In this document: one piece after another, positions 1 through 11,699 of the stretch
Numbering within the stretch: the stretch's first letter is position 1
Layout: every line of letters begins with the position of its first letter
Assembly (NCBI GenBank): GCA_030704615.1
Contig: CM060734.1
Location: 35,046,042-35,110,041, forward strand
DNA length: 64,000 bases
Direction of reading: 5' to 3'
From: Takakia lepidozioides
Lineage: Eukaryota; Streptophyta; Takakiopsida; Takakiales; Takakiaceae
The notes under the pieces: generated by a model
What the model was told of the DNA's origin: nothing
The model's input: only the letters and a program-made list of their open reading frames with translations
Database searches by the model: none
Translations under genes and position numbers: made by a program

Positions 1-299
1 CAGATGACGGATGAATCCCAGGTGTTAGGCAAGCTTTCGTCGCCCAATTTGACCGGGTCCTCATCCACGCCATCGTGCGAAGCTTTCTCATCCATTATCC
101 TGTACTGATCAATTTTACTAAGAGTCCAACAAAGGCCCAACTCACACAATGGACTGTCCAATATCGAAGTGGCTTGATTTAAAGACGAGCATATGAACGA
201 GGACTGTATAGTGTTCACAATTTTGTGTGAATATTCCATCCTCGTGAAAAGTGAGTTTAGTATATGGAATAATTGAGGTTGAAGTTATAAGTTAGAACA

Positions 300-540
300 G
301 TATTGCCAATATGTACCCCAATCGCTCCAAAAAAAAAATCAAGCAAAAGGGCAAGGACATCTAGCAAGCTGACTCAACTAGCGTGGCTATTTGCATTGGG
401 CCCACATGGCTATTGCATGCCCCTTGTAAGTGGCTATAGCATCTGGCCCCACATGGCTACCACATGCCCTGTGAAAATGGCAGGTGCATGTGGGGCCCAC
501 ATGGCAAGGAATGCTATGGAAGGTTCTAGAATGGAGGTGA
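300..540 (+). repeat. Dispersed repeat, family shared with 49468-50420
   Basis: The stretch starting TATGTACCCCAA (about 310) and the stretch with CACATGGCTATTGCATGC and TTCTAGAATGGAG (about 403-535) both recur in the same order at 49468-49510 and 50305-50420, with a much longer segment between them there. This copy therefore looks like an internally deleted member of the same element. Positions 1-300 and 540-1700 show no coding signal or recognisable element. Confidence 0.45.
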
Positions 541-1711
541 TTATAGCCCGAAGTGGGAGATCACGCAAGGACCAGAGGGTGCAGGATCGAGGGTCGAGTA
601 GGGTGGGTGATTTCAAGGTCGCACGGTCATTGCGGGAGGAGTGGGCCCAGGTCTACGAGATGGAAGGATGTTGGAAGACGGTGGTTTACTTGGGGCAGAA
701 GGGTTGGTTGGTATTGTGCTGATCCGCACGACATGACTGACTTGAGGGATGTATTGTAAGTAACCAGAACCAAGTGTATTGCGTCCATTGAATAGGTTCC
801 GGCTGCCGTTGAAGAATATATACAACCTAGTAGTAGAGAGTAGTTAAGATAAAATTGCATGGCGCTAAGGGCCCCGCTTCTACCTGCAGACAAGTCTATC
901 GGATCATAGACTTGAAGCACAAGGCGTGGCGTTCGAGTTACTACTGATCCACGGGTGAGGTCTGTAGTCCCCTTGCTTATTACATGCACGTGAAGACTGT
1001 TGATATAACGATGAACTGACGAGGTTTTATGCTGACTTGTATTATTATTATGTCATGCTCTCCATATTGAAGGCCAAATTTTCTGCTCGAAATTACATCT
1101 CCAACGCATTTGGCTGTATTCCATTATAACGCGATATGCCTCTACACCGAATTAATACGACATCGAAGTGAATATACAGAGAGTGCCATAGTGCAGTGAG
1201 TACCCAAAAAAACCAAAAAAAGTACCACCCAAATGATTCTGGGGTCAAATCCTGCTACATTGTTGGGTGTGGTATGTTTTTCTCCCCCTTCCTTTAGGCG
1301 GTGTTCCACCAACAAGCTTTTACAACGAGGTTACTTGAAAAGATGTTATTTTCTCCTCTCACTATATTTTTAGGGGCCTCAAATGTGAGCAGGGGCTCCC
1401 AGGTGTTTCTTTTTGAGAAAAAAAAAAAAAAAACATTAATGTCTCGATATATTTCAAGCGTCTTCACAATTTTCTATATCTTCTTAAGACCATGTCTTGG
1501 ATTCAATTTCAAATGTTGATATAGGAAGGGATTGATTGGCTTGGAATGATATTTCATCATTTTCTAGGAAATACTACATAAACAAGAAATATGTCGGAAA
1601 CATATTACAAAGACATATTATAATGGAATGAAGAAAGAGATAACAACAAAAGATCATGAATGATCCTGACTGAAATAAAAAGTGCACTAAGAATTTTGAA
1701 TTATAGCTTAA

Positions 1712-2147
1712 CTAATGACACCCCTTGATTGGAGTTTCAAATACAAAACATTGTAACGGATAAGGATCTCTTGCCACACCCACACGCCGATCTTGGGTAC
1801 CCGTAGTTTCTCTCCAAGAAAGGACCATATGGGCATTACCCATGCTTGCCCAGCAGTTAATAACGATGTTGTGTTTGACAATTTCGTCATCTCCATTGTA
1901 TATGGACATCACCAATGTGGGCCGAGAATGGTTGGTTCTCTCATCCTCATATGCAAGAAGAATATCACCGTATACCTTGAGCGATGATACTCTTGCACAG
2001 ATGTACTCTTCTGCAAGGGATTCTCCATTGATAACACACCTATTGGAAAACCACTGGCGTGTGGTCGGGCTAGGGATTGAACCTAGGACCTCCGGACTAA
2101 AATGCCAGACATCATTCTGTATGATTCTAACCACATTGCATCTCTGA
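1712..2147 (-). repeat. SINE-like repeat with a pol III B-box-like motif
   Basis: Read on the minus strand, the region begins with a tRNA-like head: a TGGTTAGAATC segment, then about 40 bases later GGTTCAATCC, which fits the internal B box of RNA polymerase III promoters. The body continues about 350 bp to near 1712. This arrangement is typical of tRNA-derived SINEs. No poly(A) end or target duplication was identified. The open frames here have no protein-like features. Confidence 0.35.
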
Positions 2148-2185
2148 CCTCCGGACTAAAATGCCAGACATCATTCTGTATCGTT
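2089..2185. repeat. Short direct duplication at the head of the SINE-like repeat
   Basis: The roughly 40-base segment starting ACCTCCGGACTAAAATGCCA at about 2089 is repeated at about 2148, giving two adjacent copies about 57-59 bp apart. This looks like a local tandem duplication covering the SINE-like head and its flank. Confidence 0.6.
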
Positions 2186-4264
2186 CTTTAGTTGTGAATA
2201 GATCGAGGAAATTTCCACCACTCTGTCAAGTTATCTTACCACTAGTATGAAGTTAGCTAGGAAATAGCTAGCTTTCATATATTGACATTTGGGATTGATC
2301 CAAGTGTCAATCCAGGGGCCAATACATGTTTGGGCACTTGGCATTGTTATCTTCACGGCAGATTGCAGTGGGCTCATCTTTCTCGAGTTGAGCCTCACCG
2401 CGTCTAACTATGGCGCCATAGTGTGGATTCCCCATGGCGTGGGATGCACTTGGCTCGACTTAATATATGAGTGATGTTTTCATGTGCAAGTGTGTGAGTT
2501 TGAGAGAGCTTGTATGCTTGTATGATTCCTTTCCTTATCACTCGAGAAAGATGAGCTCGAGTCTGTGAGCGCTAGGTTCGAGTTAGTTGTAGCACTTGTG
2601 TTTTCAGATCATGAGAAATGGTTCAGCCTAGAGTGCAGGGAGCCGTGCATGAGCCTATCCAAAGCGGATAGAGTGCAAAGACGAACAGGTTGCAGGTTTG
2701 CCATGGATAGAGAGGCGGGTAGCCTATGTTGAAGAGCGGCGTTGCATAGCTCAACGCTATGGCAACCAAGTTTGGGCTTCTAGTGTGAAGCAAAGGAGAT
2801 GTTGGCCACGAGTGGGCGAACTGGTGGTCGTCTTCTTCAGCTGCAGGCCGAGTTAAGGAGCTGCAGAAATGTGGGCTGCGCATGGGAAACTAGCGTGTTG
2901 CAGTTTGGAGATGATATGATCAGTTCTAGGTATTAATGAGGAACAGCCGAATGGTGGAGCTGTGAGGGGATGCATCGCAGCCCGTTGGGAGCTTCAGCTC
3001 CAAGTTCCTGAAGAGGTATGAGTGAAGAGAGGTCCCTCTTGTGTGCAAATCAGTGCACTTATGAAGCATGTGCTGAGTTGGAGTTTCAATCTGAAACTTA
3101 GCAGTATAAGGGCTCTTGGAGTGGCAAGAGCGGGGCTGGAAGGGCAACAATGAGGCGCCCTAGAGCCAAGGGATATGCATGAGAAGTGCAGGTGCACCAA
3201 GTTTGTAAAAGTGTGTATTTTCAGATTCGTTTTTGTGGGCTTCATGAAGAAATAGAGCTTGTTGGGCAGCATAATGCTTGCTTGTTGAGTTTAGGGTGCC
3301 TTTGGTGGGTCGTGAGAGCCCAAGAGAGCATGGCAGCAGGTCTGGTGGCTTTGCAGAAGCCATAGCTCGTCGGCGGCAGGTGCAGGAGCAAACCCCAGCT
3401 AGGGAACGCCCGGGAACGCAGGGGAACTCGTTGGGAGTTCCAGGGAACAGAGAATAGTGGCTATGACAGGCCGTTGGGGCGGTATCACGAGATACCACGA
3501 GCCTAGGTCGTGATGGTTGACCATGACTGTTGGAAGTCGTGCTGCGGACACAACGGGTGGGCACGGTGACCAGATCGTAGGGATGGCGGGCCGTGAAGGC
3601 TCGTGGGAGTGGTACCACTGGGTATCACTGGGCAGTCCGTGGCCAACGAGCGCCTAGGGTGGGCCGTGAGGAGTAGTGGCAGGTAGAGCCACGGAAGGCC
3701 GCGAACAGACAGAGTGGCCAAAAAAAAAAAAAAAAAAAAAAACGAGGATGCACGTTTCACTCTTTTCACTCGTTTCGTGGGACCTTGATGGGGAGGCTGG
3801 GCTCTGAAGAACAACAGTTTTGAGCTAGCTGATCCTGCAGAAAAGTCGGAATTGCCTCCCTGTTGTGTTTTAACAAAGGGATTACTTCCCTGCAGGTAAG
3901 CTTTTCGGGTTTTCAGCCCAGTTTTTAATTATGGGGGAGACCAGCCTACAGGTAATTCCTTTGGACAGAATGTTGTTGGGGCCTATATGTACCTCTATTT
4001 GCTCCATTTTTGAACCTTCAGCGAATGGTGTGGTTTCTTGAGGTGGTTCCATTATGAGGAATGGCTGGTGGACGTAAAGAGGCACTGGCAGACCCTGTGG
4101 AGGCTTGCATGGGGCCTTGGAGGCCAAGTTAAGCTACACTCTATGAGAGTAGGGAGGTTACTTCATCTTCTGCGGAGATAGTGGGAGGCGTAGTGACGGA
4201 CGGATCCTCGGATGTGATGGTCAAGACTGCCACGGCGGGGCCATGACAAGCTGCAGCTGCCACG
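2186..4264. other. Non-coding stretch upstream of the chromovirus pol frame
   Basis: No convincing gene is visible. A run of 23 A occupies about 3720-3742. A gag gene and 5' LTR should lie here if the retroelement starting at 4265 were complete, but I find neither a gag-like frame nor a copy of the sequence downstream of 7345. The element therefore appears 5'-truncated or replaced. Confidence 0.4.
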
Positions 4265-7200
4265 TTGATGGAGCTGCCAGCTAGGCCAGCCATTGAGCTC
4301 GCCATGGTGACACTTGGAGTTGCCATGTTAGACAACCAGGATGACATTTTCTGTTTGAGTGGACCGGCAGGCAAGAGGTACCGGCCACTTCGAATCTTGT
4401 TGGACTCGGGAGCTCAGCCATTGATGCTAGGCAGAGTTGCTATTGCAGGCTTGGGCCTCACGGAGGCGGATATGGAGCCGTGCCCTTTCCAGATACAGAC
4501 ATCTCTGGGAGGATCAGAACAGGCTGGGGGCATGACACGGCGTGACTTGGCTATTAGACTACAGCCGGATCATCCTACAGATGGCTCAGTGCTGAGAGCC
4601 AAGGTCATTGTGACAGACGCGGTCTCATACGATGTCTTTGTTGGTGGGGCAGTGTTGTACCCCATGGGCTTCACCCTGGATTTTTGGGAGGAGTCAGCTT
4701 CCTATAGGCCTGGATGGCAGTCAGGGGAGGGCCGACGTGTGCAGCTCCCCGTGACGTTCATAGAAGGAGTTGCGGTTGCCCAACGAGGCAAGATGCCAAC
4801 ACAGGTAGCATTCACAGCTGCAATGACTTGGCCTGGAGAGTTGTTGGATGGCAACACTCATTCAGAGGATGTGTCACCTCCGGGAGAGCAGGATGATATG
4901 TATGGTATGGCGGAGTTATCTGTCATGGTTGCTTACACTCCATTGTGGGGCTCGAGGACGAGGTATGGTTCGAATGAGTTCTTGGTGATGCCTTTTAGGC
5001 TCACCAACGCACCCGCGACCTTTAGCACGCTGATGAACAGTCTTTTCCAGGAGTGGTTGGATGACTTTGTGATCGTGTACATCGACGACATCTTGGTGTA
5101 TTCGAAAACAAAGGAGGAGCACCTGGAGCACCTCAAAAGGGTGTTCCAGAAATTGCGAGAAATGAAGCTGTATGCCAAAGTTTCAAAGTGCGAATTCGGG
5201 GTCACAAAAGTGGAGTTCCTGGGGTATGTGATTACACAGGATGGGATCAAAATGGATGATAGAAAGGTGAGGGCGATCTTGGACTGGGAGCCTCTGACTT
5301 CGGTCCCGGGAGTGCGATCCTTCCTTGGACTCGCCTCCTATTATCAGAAGTATGTGAGAAATTTCGCCAAGATCGCGGGGCCGTTGTCAAACCTTCTGTG
5401 TAAATCTAAAGTCTGGGCATGGAACACATTTTGTGGCCAAGCTTTTGCTGAATTGAAGCAGCGGATGGCGGAAGCTCCAATCTTGAAAATCCCGGAGTTC
5501 GATCGTCTGTTCGAGATACATACAGATGCGTCAGACTTCGCGATTGGGGGTGTACTGATGCAAGATGGACGTCCAGTGGCTTACGAAAGTAGGAAACTGA
5601 ATGAAGTGGAGCGACGGTGGCCGACGCACGAGAAAGAGATGAATGCGGTGGTGCACTGTCTTGAGCTTTGGCGCCACTATGTTGGTTCCAACCCAGTAAA
5701 GGTGTTCAGGGACAATGTCACGGTGAAGTATTTTGCCACGCAGCCCAAGTTGTCCCCAAAACAACTTAGGTGGCAAGATACTTTGGCGGTGTTCGACGTG
5801 GATATCCAGTACAAACCGGGACGAGACAACGTGGTGGCCGATGCTTTAAGTAGAAAGCAGCAGCTCTTGTTGGTGTACAAGGGCGAGACGGCGCTCCAAA
5901 GGAAGATCCGGAAGGCTTCCCGGAAGGATGAGCTGGCGAAGTCCGTGATGCAGGACTTGAGGATGGGGGTTAAATCGCAGTTCCACTTGCAAAATGGACT
6001 GCTCCGGTATAAGCAAAAGCGTCTCTACATGCCGAAGGGAGGGATCAGAGATAGCCTCTTGAGAGAATGCCATGATAGCCCGCTTGCGGGCCACGGCGGA
6101 GCCAAGCGCACTGCGGCACTCTTGAAGAAAGAGTATTTCTGGCCCAAACTGAGGGAGGAGGCAGAGGAGTATGTCAAGACATGCACCACATGCCAACAAA
6201 ACCGAAGCGAGTACAAAAAGCAAGCGGGGCTGTTACAACCCTTACCGATTCCAGAGGGGACTTGGGAAAGCGTCTCGATGGATTTCATGACTGCTATGCC
6301 GCTGTCAAAAGGATTCGATGCAATCATGGTGGTGGTGGATAGGTTCAATAAAATGGGTCATTTCATCCCCACCAAGGAGACGGCAACGGCACAGGAAACA
6401 GGGCGACTTTACTTTGCCCACGTCTTAAAGCATCATGGAGTCCCGAAGGATATTGTCTCGGACCGCGATCCAAAGTTTACGAGTAAATTTTGGAGGGCAC
6501 TTTGGAAGAAGATGGGGACGAGGCTGAAGATGAGCACCGCCTTCCGACCTACGACCGACGGCCAAACAGAAAGAGTGAATTCCGTAGTGAAGAAGATCTT
6601 GCGGAATTACGTGTCGGCAGACCAAACAGACTGGGTGGAACACTTAGACGCGGCAGAGTTCTGTTATAATAACACAGAACACTCCGCAACGGGAGTTTCC
6701 CCTTTCGTATTGGTCTATGGAAAAACACCTCTGGTGCCGACAAGTTGGGCCGCCCAGGACGTTGAGGAACCGGCAGTAGCGGCAGTACTGGAAGAACGCG
6801 AGCGTTTGTTGAAGCTCGCAAAGTACAACATTGCCAAAGCTAGGAAACGATATGAAAGGCAGGCGAATCAGAAGCGGAGGGAAGTGAAGTTTGAGGCAGG
6901 CACAGAGGTCTGGTTGAACATTAAGAATTTCCGACTACCTCCGGAAGTCAGTCCGAAGTTCGTACCTCCGTATGCGGGACCCTTTCGCATTCGGAAGGTT
7001 ATGAATGAGGATGTGTATGAATTGGAGCTGTCGGCAAACAGCAAGGTGCACCCAGTATTCCATGTCTCCCTTTTGAAGCCTTACTTCAAAGATGAAGCGC
7101 GTCCGAATCGGCATCAAGTGTTGCATCCGCCACCTATGCTGTTGGATCATGAAAATGAACCTGAGTACGAGGTGGAGGCAATACTTAAGTCGAGGAGGTT

Positions 7201-7345
7201 CAAGAACCGAGAAACGGAGTATCTCGTCAAATGGAAGGGCTATCATCAGGTGGAGGCATCTTGGGTGCGTGCCTCAGAAATGGGAAACGCATCCGAGGCG
7301 GTTGCAGCTTTCGAAGGGCGACCTCAAAAGTGGAAGAAGCGTTAA
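4265..7345 (+). CDS. Ty3/gypsy chromovirus pol polyprotein with in-frame RT deletion
   Basis: A 1026-residue open frame. A retropepsin-like domain comes first, with its active-site D47-S-G-A. It then passes abruptly into a reverse transcriptase that starts at the RTRYGSNEFLVMPF block (about residue 233) and keeps the YIDD catalytic box (Y272-D275). RNase H follows (TDASDFAIGGVL), then an HHCC zinc finger (about 600-645) and a DDE integrase core (MDFMTAMP, VSDRDPKF, TDGQTERVN). A GPF/Y-type C-terminus (YAGPFRIRK) and a terminal chromodomain (EYEVEAILKSRR...YLVKWKGY) complete it. The linker and the first half of RT, including the first catalytic Asp block (usually DLRSGY-like), are missing, yet the frame stays open. 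Chromodomain proteins of this kind direct integration to chromatin. The element cannot reverse transcribe on its own. The Met at 4265 is simply the first in the frame; the real polyprotein start would lie upstream. Confidence 0.93.
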   Translation: MMELPARPAIELAMVTLGVAMLDNQDDIFCLSGPAGKRYRPLRILLDSGAQPLMLGRVAIAGLGLTEADMEPCPFQIQTSLGGSEQAGGMTRRDLAIRLQPDHPTDGSVLRAKVIVTDAVSYDVFVGGAVLYPMGFTLDFWEESASYRPGWQSGEGRRVQLPVTFIEGVAVAQRGKMPTQVAFTAAMTWPGELLDGNTHSEDVSPPGEQDDMYGMAELSVMVAYTPLWGSRTRYGSNEFLVMPFRLTNAPATFSTLMNSLFQEWLDDFVIVYIDDILVYSKTKEEHLEHLKRVFQKLREMKLYAKVSKCEFGVTKVEFLGYVITQDGIKMDDRKVRAILDWEPLTSVPGVRSFLGLASYYQKYVRNFAKIAGPLSNLLCKSKVWAWNTFCGQAFAELKQRMAEAPILKIPEFDRLFEIHTDASDFAIGGVLMQDGRPVAYESRKLNEVERRWPTHEKEMNAVVHCLELWRHYVGSNPVKVFRDNVTVKYFATQPKLSPKQLRWQDTLAVFDVDIQYKPGRDNVVADALSRKQQLLLVYKGETALQRKIRKASRKDELAKSVMQDLRMGVKSQFHLQNGLLRYKQKRLYMPKGGIRDSLLRECHDSPLAGHGGAKRTAALLKKEYFWPKLREEAEEYVKTCTTCQQNRSEYKKQAGLLQPLPIPEGTWESVSMDFMTAMPLSKGFDAIMVVVDRFNKMGHFIPTKETATAQETGRLYFAHVLKHHGVPKDIVSDRDPKFTSKFWRALWKKMGTRLKMSTAFRPTTDGQTERVNSVVKKILRNYVSADQTDWVEHLDAAEFCYNNTEHSATGVSPFVLVYGKTPLVPTSWAAQDVEEPAVAAVLEERERLLKLAKYNIAKARKRYERQANQKRREVKFEAGTEVWLNIKNFRLPPEVSPKFVPPYAGPFRIRKVMNEDVYELELSANSKVHPVFHVSLLKPYFKDEARPNRHQVLHPPPMLLDHENEPEYEVEAILKSRRFKNRETEYLVKWKGYHQVEASWVRASEMGNASEAVAAFEGRPQKWKKR

Positions 7346-8974
7346 TGGGGACATCAACCTTGGAGCGTGGGGGAAGAAATGCATGCTTAGCCCGGCTTAG
7401 CTGGCTCAGGAATCCGATTGCAAAAACTTGTATTGTACAAAACGTGCTATAAATGAAATGGCTTCCAAATGTTGTGCGTCCTATTTTGTTTGGAATGGTG
7501 ATGCATGGTATGGTTGGCTAGTGTGTAGAATGCATGCTAGCTTATAAAAGTGGGAAGGTAAATTGGGTTAATCGTGTGTTTGCGTAGTGCCGAAATCGGG
7601 TGACCCCCATCCAAGGGGCAAGGAAACTTGCGCCTTCTTTGGGAGTTCACGTGCTAGTGCGCACTTGGCGCGTGCGCGTACTATAACTGCGCTACCGAGG
7701 GGGTTGCCTTGTGCGGGCTAACGCGGAAGCTACGTGCTTCTGTTCACGTACTATAATCGTGTAGCCTCGGGACGAAGTCGTAGTGCGGCTTCGGCGTGTT
7801 CCCGTACCTCAGGCCAACATTCCAAGGCGGACCCAATTGTAATGATTGGGGCGCACGGTTGGTTCAAGGTTATCTTCCTAGTCAAAGAGGGTTCCAGGTG
7901 AACCCTTGCTCAAGGTGATGCCAAAAGCGGCATCATGAGCGGTCGCAAGCAATGTTGTTGCAGTAAGGCGATTCGATCCTCGGGGATGATCGTTCCTTGG
8001 CCTTGAAGTAGGCCAAGAAGAGTGCACTGGGAGGAGCTAGAGAGGCTCCACCCTTGGCCGGGACTTGGAGGAAGTCGGCCAAACTAGCTAGTGGAGAGTA
8101 GAGTCAAGTGTGGGGTTTGGTTCTTTGCCATGGGACGCCATGGTACGGAAACAAACTCCTTGATGTGGGACGCCACAACTTGGATGTTCGTGTCTACAAA
8201 ATGGACAAGTCGATGAGGACATCGACTCCCTGTTGGTAGGGGTGTGTGTCGCGCCCCCTTGCCTCGAGAGAAGGGGGGTCGGGATACATGAGGGGCTGCC
8301 CCTGTGGTGCGGGCAGCGGCAGCGATAGGTATGGGGGGCTGAAGCACCCTTGAGTGCCCAAGGCACTCAAGGAGGCGGAGGCGCTCACTAGGTGGAGCCC
8401 CGCACACCGGGTTGCGGTGGGGATGGCTCCACAAGGGGTGGTGGTAGCTTAGCGGGACTTAGTGGGGGTGGCATAGGACTCACCATGGGGGCGGAGACCT
8501 CGTGGTGGGAGTCGTGGGGAATCTTGGGACTCGTCACGGTCCATAGGGGCCGTGGTGAGTGGGGCAAGACTCACCGCGACTCATCACCGGGAGTCGAGGG
8601 TTTTCGTGGTGGTTCGCCATAAAATGGCATGGCTGGTTGTGAAACCCCCGCGGACAGCTACAGAAGTATATATAGGGAGTAGTAACCCCGAGAACGGTGC
8701 AAGCCCGTTGGTGACCAAAAACTAGTGAGTAAGCGAGCGAGCCGGAAATCGACCAAAGAGTGGGGAGCTGTTCCGGACTGCCGTCTACCAAAGGGAATTC
8801 CACTAGGCCCAAATAGGTGGAGGGTTTAGTGGAGGAGCGAAGGGGGACCGTTATGTCCCGGTGAGCAGCCGAAGCTCCAAGTTGGCCCGGCGGCCAGGTT
8901 GGGAGTCAGGCGCGCGCATCAAAGCGAGTAACTATGACTTGAAGGGGAGTTTACCGAAGTGAGGTGCGCGACAA
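7346..8974 (+). other. Probable 3' LTR/untranslated region of the chromovirus
   Basis: Directly after the pol stop, a purine-rich tract (GTGGGGGAAGAAATG, about 7367-7382) looks like a polypurine tract, so the sequence from about 7381 would begin the 3' LTR. A TATA-like GTATATATAG at 8667-8676 sits in a promoter-like position near the far end. No second copy of this sequence occurs upstream of pol, so LTR ends cannot be defined by comparison. No gene is visible; short frames here are low-complexity. Confidence 0.4.
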
Positions 8975-9494
8975 TGGGGCAGGGTACAAGATATTGGAAC
9001 ACGACTTGAATACTGGAATGCTGGAAACTGGACTAGAGTACCAGATACCGGAAACTGGGCTAGGGTATTGGGAACCGGACTGGAGTACTGGGACTGGAAA
9101 CAAAAGTAGCTTGAACTGGTGCTTGCGAGACTGAAGAGTGTCCAGTCTCGCCTCTTATATATACTGGCTACTAAGAAGCTTCCCTAAGAAGCTTCCTCTA
9201 TGGAGGTTTCTTGCTGAAGAAGTTTCCAAGATTAAATAAAGGTTTCTTGATGGAGAAGCTTCCTTAAACAAATGAGGTATTTTGATGGAGGAGTTTCCTC
9301 CAAAGGAAGCTTCATCAGCAGTTTCCCAAGTTATTCGTGGTAATTTGGTAAACTCTCGGTAACTTGGTAAGTAATGGTAAATCATGGTAGATCATGGTAA
9401 ATTATGGTAAGTCATGGTAACTTCCAATAACATGGTAACTCGGTAACTTTTGATATTTACTCCTGGTAAATTCCTCTGGGATATGTCCGTGACA
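8975..9494 (-). repeat. 3' LTR of the minus-strand chromovirus
   Basis: This segment matches 14978-15498 almost throughout, from GGTACAAGATATTGG to GTCCGTGACA. On the minus strand it starts TGTCACGG and ends CA. It includes a TATATATAAG box (plus-strand 9154-9163), the hairpin at 9125-9151, and at 9360-9450 a run of degenerate ATGGTAA/CATGGTAA repeats. Confidence 0.9.
9125..9151 (-). promoter_or_regulatory. Hairpin beside the LTR TATA box (3' LTR copy)
   Basis: GCGAGACTG and its complement CAGTCTCGC are separated by nine bases, a perfect 9-bp stem. On the minus strand the stem lies just downstream of TATATATAAG, where transcription would start. The other LTR has a 10-bp version. Confidence 0.6.
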
Positions 9495-9517
9495 TCACCC
9501 CCTCCTCTAGCGCCGAG
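9495..9517 (-). promoter_or_regulatory. Polypurine tract of the minus-strand chromovirus
   Basis: The minus strand reads GAGGAGGGGGTGA immediately before the TGTCACGG start of the 3' LTR. This is the expected position and composition of the plus-strand DNA priming site of an LTR retroelement. Confidence 0.7.
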
Positions 9518-10289
9518 TTCCTCGAGAGATGGTAAAATCTTGGACTTGCTTAGAGTTGGAGAAAATCCAAAATCCGGCGAATGGTACTTGCCATGTATTC
9601 GGCTCTTCATTCTTGACTCAAATGATTTATAGGTCCCTGCAACCATCGATAGTGTCCAACACCTTGAATTTGGGACCACGCAGTGATTTGAGCATTCTGA
9701 TTCTCGAAGCTGCCTTCAAACATGATTTCATTGCTCTCTGCATCCGAAACCTCAACCTCTAGCAGATTGAACATACTGGCCAAGTCTCAAAGCGAACCAA
9801 AATCATCTCGATGGCCAACCAATGTTAAAAATTCCTTATCCATTGACTCCCACCCTTGATGCCAGCCATTGAGAATGAAATGACAATAAGCCATTGAGAA
9901 TAAGAATGGCCTTTTTTATCCTGATGAAGGACCCTGCAAACCGGATTCATAGGAAGACTTCGAGTAGGCTTCACTTGCCGTCTACGGGGTCCAGACGAGG
10001 AAGTACGCGTCGCATTGGTGGCCTATCGTCTCGAGAGCGTCGGCGTGATGTTGAAGGTTGTGAGAGTCGGAACGGCTGATCTGGTAGCTGGGTAAGCGAC
10101 AACTCCAATGTATCTGGTTCCTGTGACTCCGTACTATCAATACAAGATGCAAGAGTGCTAGAAATGTAGCTATATATACTGATGTGTAGTGCTCCTCCCT
10201 CCTTAGCGTGTATCAGGTACATTGAATGTTGAGTCTTCACCTTGAAGCTAACTTAGCTGACATCATCATTGAATGTCTTATTGACGTGT

Positions 10290-10480
10290 AGCTCGGGGCT
10301 TAGCTAGATATCGTTGATGAAACTCTTGGACTTTGTCAGATGCATTGGCGAGGTTAGATGAAGGTTCCCACATTCGTTCGCTGATGTCGTAGCTTTTTCA
10401 ATGTACGAAATACTCAAGACGCTTATACTTGATGCGAGAGTCTAAGACTTCGTCGACTTCATACTCAATTTCCTGATTGA
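10290..10480 (-). pseudogene. Chromodomain remnant of the minus-strand chromovirus
   Basis: Translated from the minus strand, the pol C-terminus gives IEYEVDEVLDSRIKYKRLEY, then FVH, a stop, and KSYDISERMWEPSSNL. This is a clear chromodomain in which the aromatic-cage Trp of the usual W-K-x-Y/W context has become TGA. A GPF/Y-like segment (RLGPFKIIRQINPVSF...HPVFHVSLLKLY) precedes it at about 10520-10640. Confidence 0.8.
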
Positions 10481-10611
10481 CTTTGATTGGTGGAGGTAGT
10501 ATGGAGACTTTCCCTGGATATTCGATGGTTGATACAACTTCAATAATGAAACATGAAAAACTGGATGGATGCGCATACTTCGTGGGAGTTTAGGCCGAAA
10601 ACTAACCGGAT

Positions 10612-11460
10612 TTATTTGTCGAATAATTTTGAATGGTCCCAGGCGTTGATAATCCAATTTCCTTGATGGTCGCAAGGTTTGCATGTCCCGTCGAAGAAGC
10701 CACACATGATCTCCGACCTTGAACTGGGGTTGGAGTTGGCGACGTTGATCTGCATACTCCTTGTATTGTTTTTGAGCTTCTGCGAAGTGGAATGTAAGCT
10801 CCTTGTAGCAAGATGAGTAGCAAGGTTTTCTGCAGCAGGGTTTCCAACAGTCTTCATGTGGAAAGGGTTTGCTCGAGGATGATGACCATAATTGGAGAAA
10901 AATGGACTTTGCTTGGTCGAAGAATGTATAGTGTTGTTGTAGGCAAACTCAGCCAATGACAGAAGGTCTGTCCAATTATCTTGGTGATAATTTATCGTAC
11001 AACGAAGATACTGCTCCAAAATCTGGTTTACACGTTCGGTTTGACCATCAGTCTGTGGATGATTAGCTGTAGAGATGTTGATCTTAGTATCCAATATGTG
11101 AAATAATCCCCTCCAGAAATTTGATATGAACTGTGGTCCTCGATCAGATACGATGTCCTTCGATAGTCGATGAATGCGGTAGATATTATTGAGGAAGAGT
11201 CTTGCAGTTTCCTCGCCGGTAACCGTCTTATTACATGGAATGAAATGTGTCATATTCGTAAAACGATCTACAATAACAATGATTGAATCGGTGGTCTTAG
11301 AAATTGGAAGGTCCGTAATAAAGTCCATAGACACGGACGACCATGGACCCTTGGGAATGGGTAATGGTTGAAGAAGGCCGTAAGGTCGATGTCATGGTCC
11401 CTTCGCTCTAGCACACGTGTCACAAGACTTTCACGAGTTTCCACATCTATGGCCACCAAT
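10612..11460 (-). pseudogene. Integrase remnant of the minus-strand chromovirus
   Basis: A minus-strand frame carries the integrase core: MDFITDLPISKTTDSIIVIV with the first catalytic Asp, DIVSDRGPQFISNFW with the second, and TDGQTERVN with the Glu. The upstream HHCC finger is damaged, and a frame change separates the core from the GPF/Y and chromodomain part. It cannot yield a complete protein. Confidence 0.88.
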
Positions 11461-11699
11461 AGTCCTTTGATATCAATTCCATTTGTTTTGTTGAAACCAA
11501 AATGTCCTACAGCCGGAAGATCATGACATGTTTAAAGAATTCGAAGTCGTATGGGTCCTGGAGGTACATAGAGAAGTCCCTTGAAATAAAGTAAGTCATC
11601 TTTGAATTCGAAGTCGTTTGTAACATGTGGGTTGTCTCGAGGTCGATTTAGTTGACTTCGTAGTATCGTGGCAAATTGGTCGCTCTTCAGTGCTCCCTG

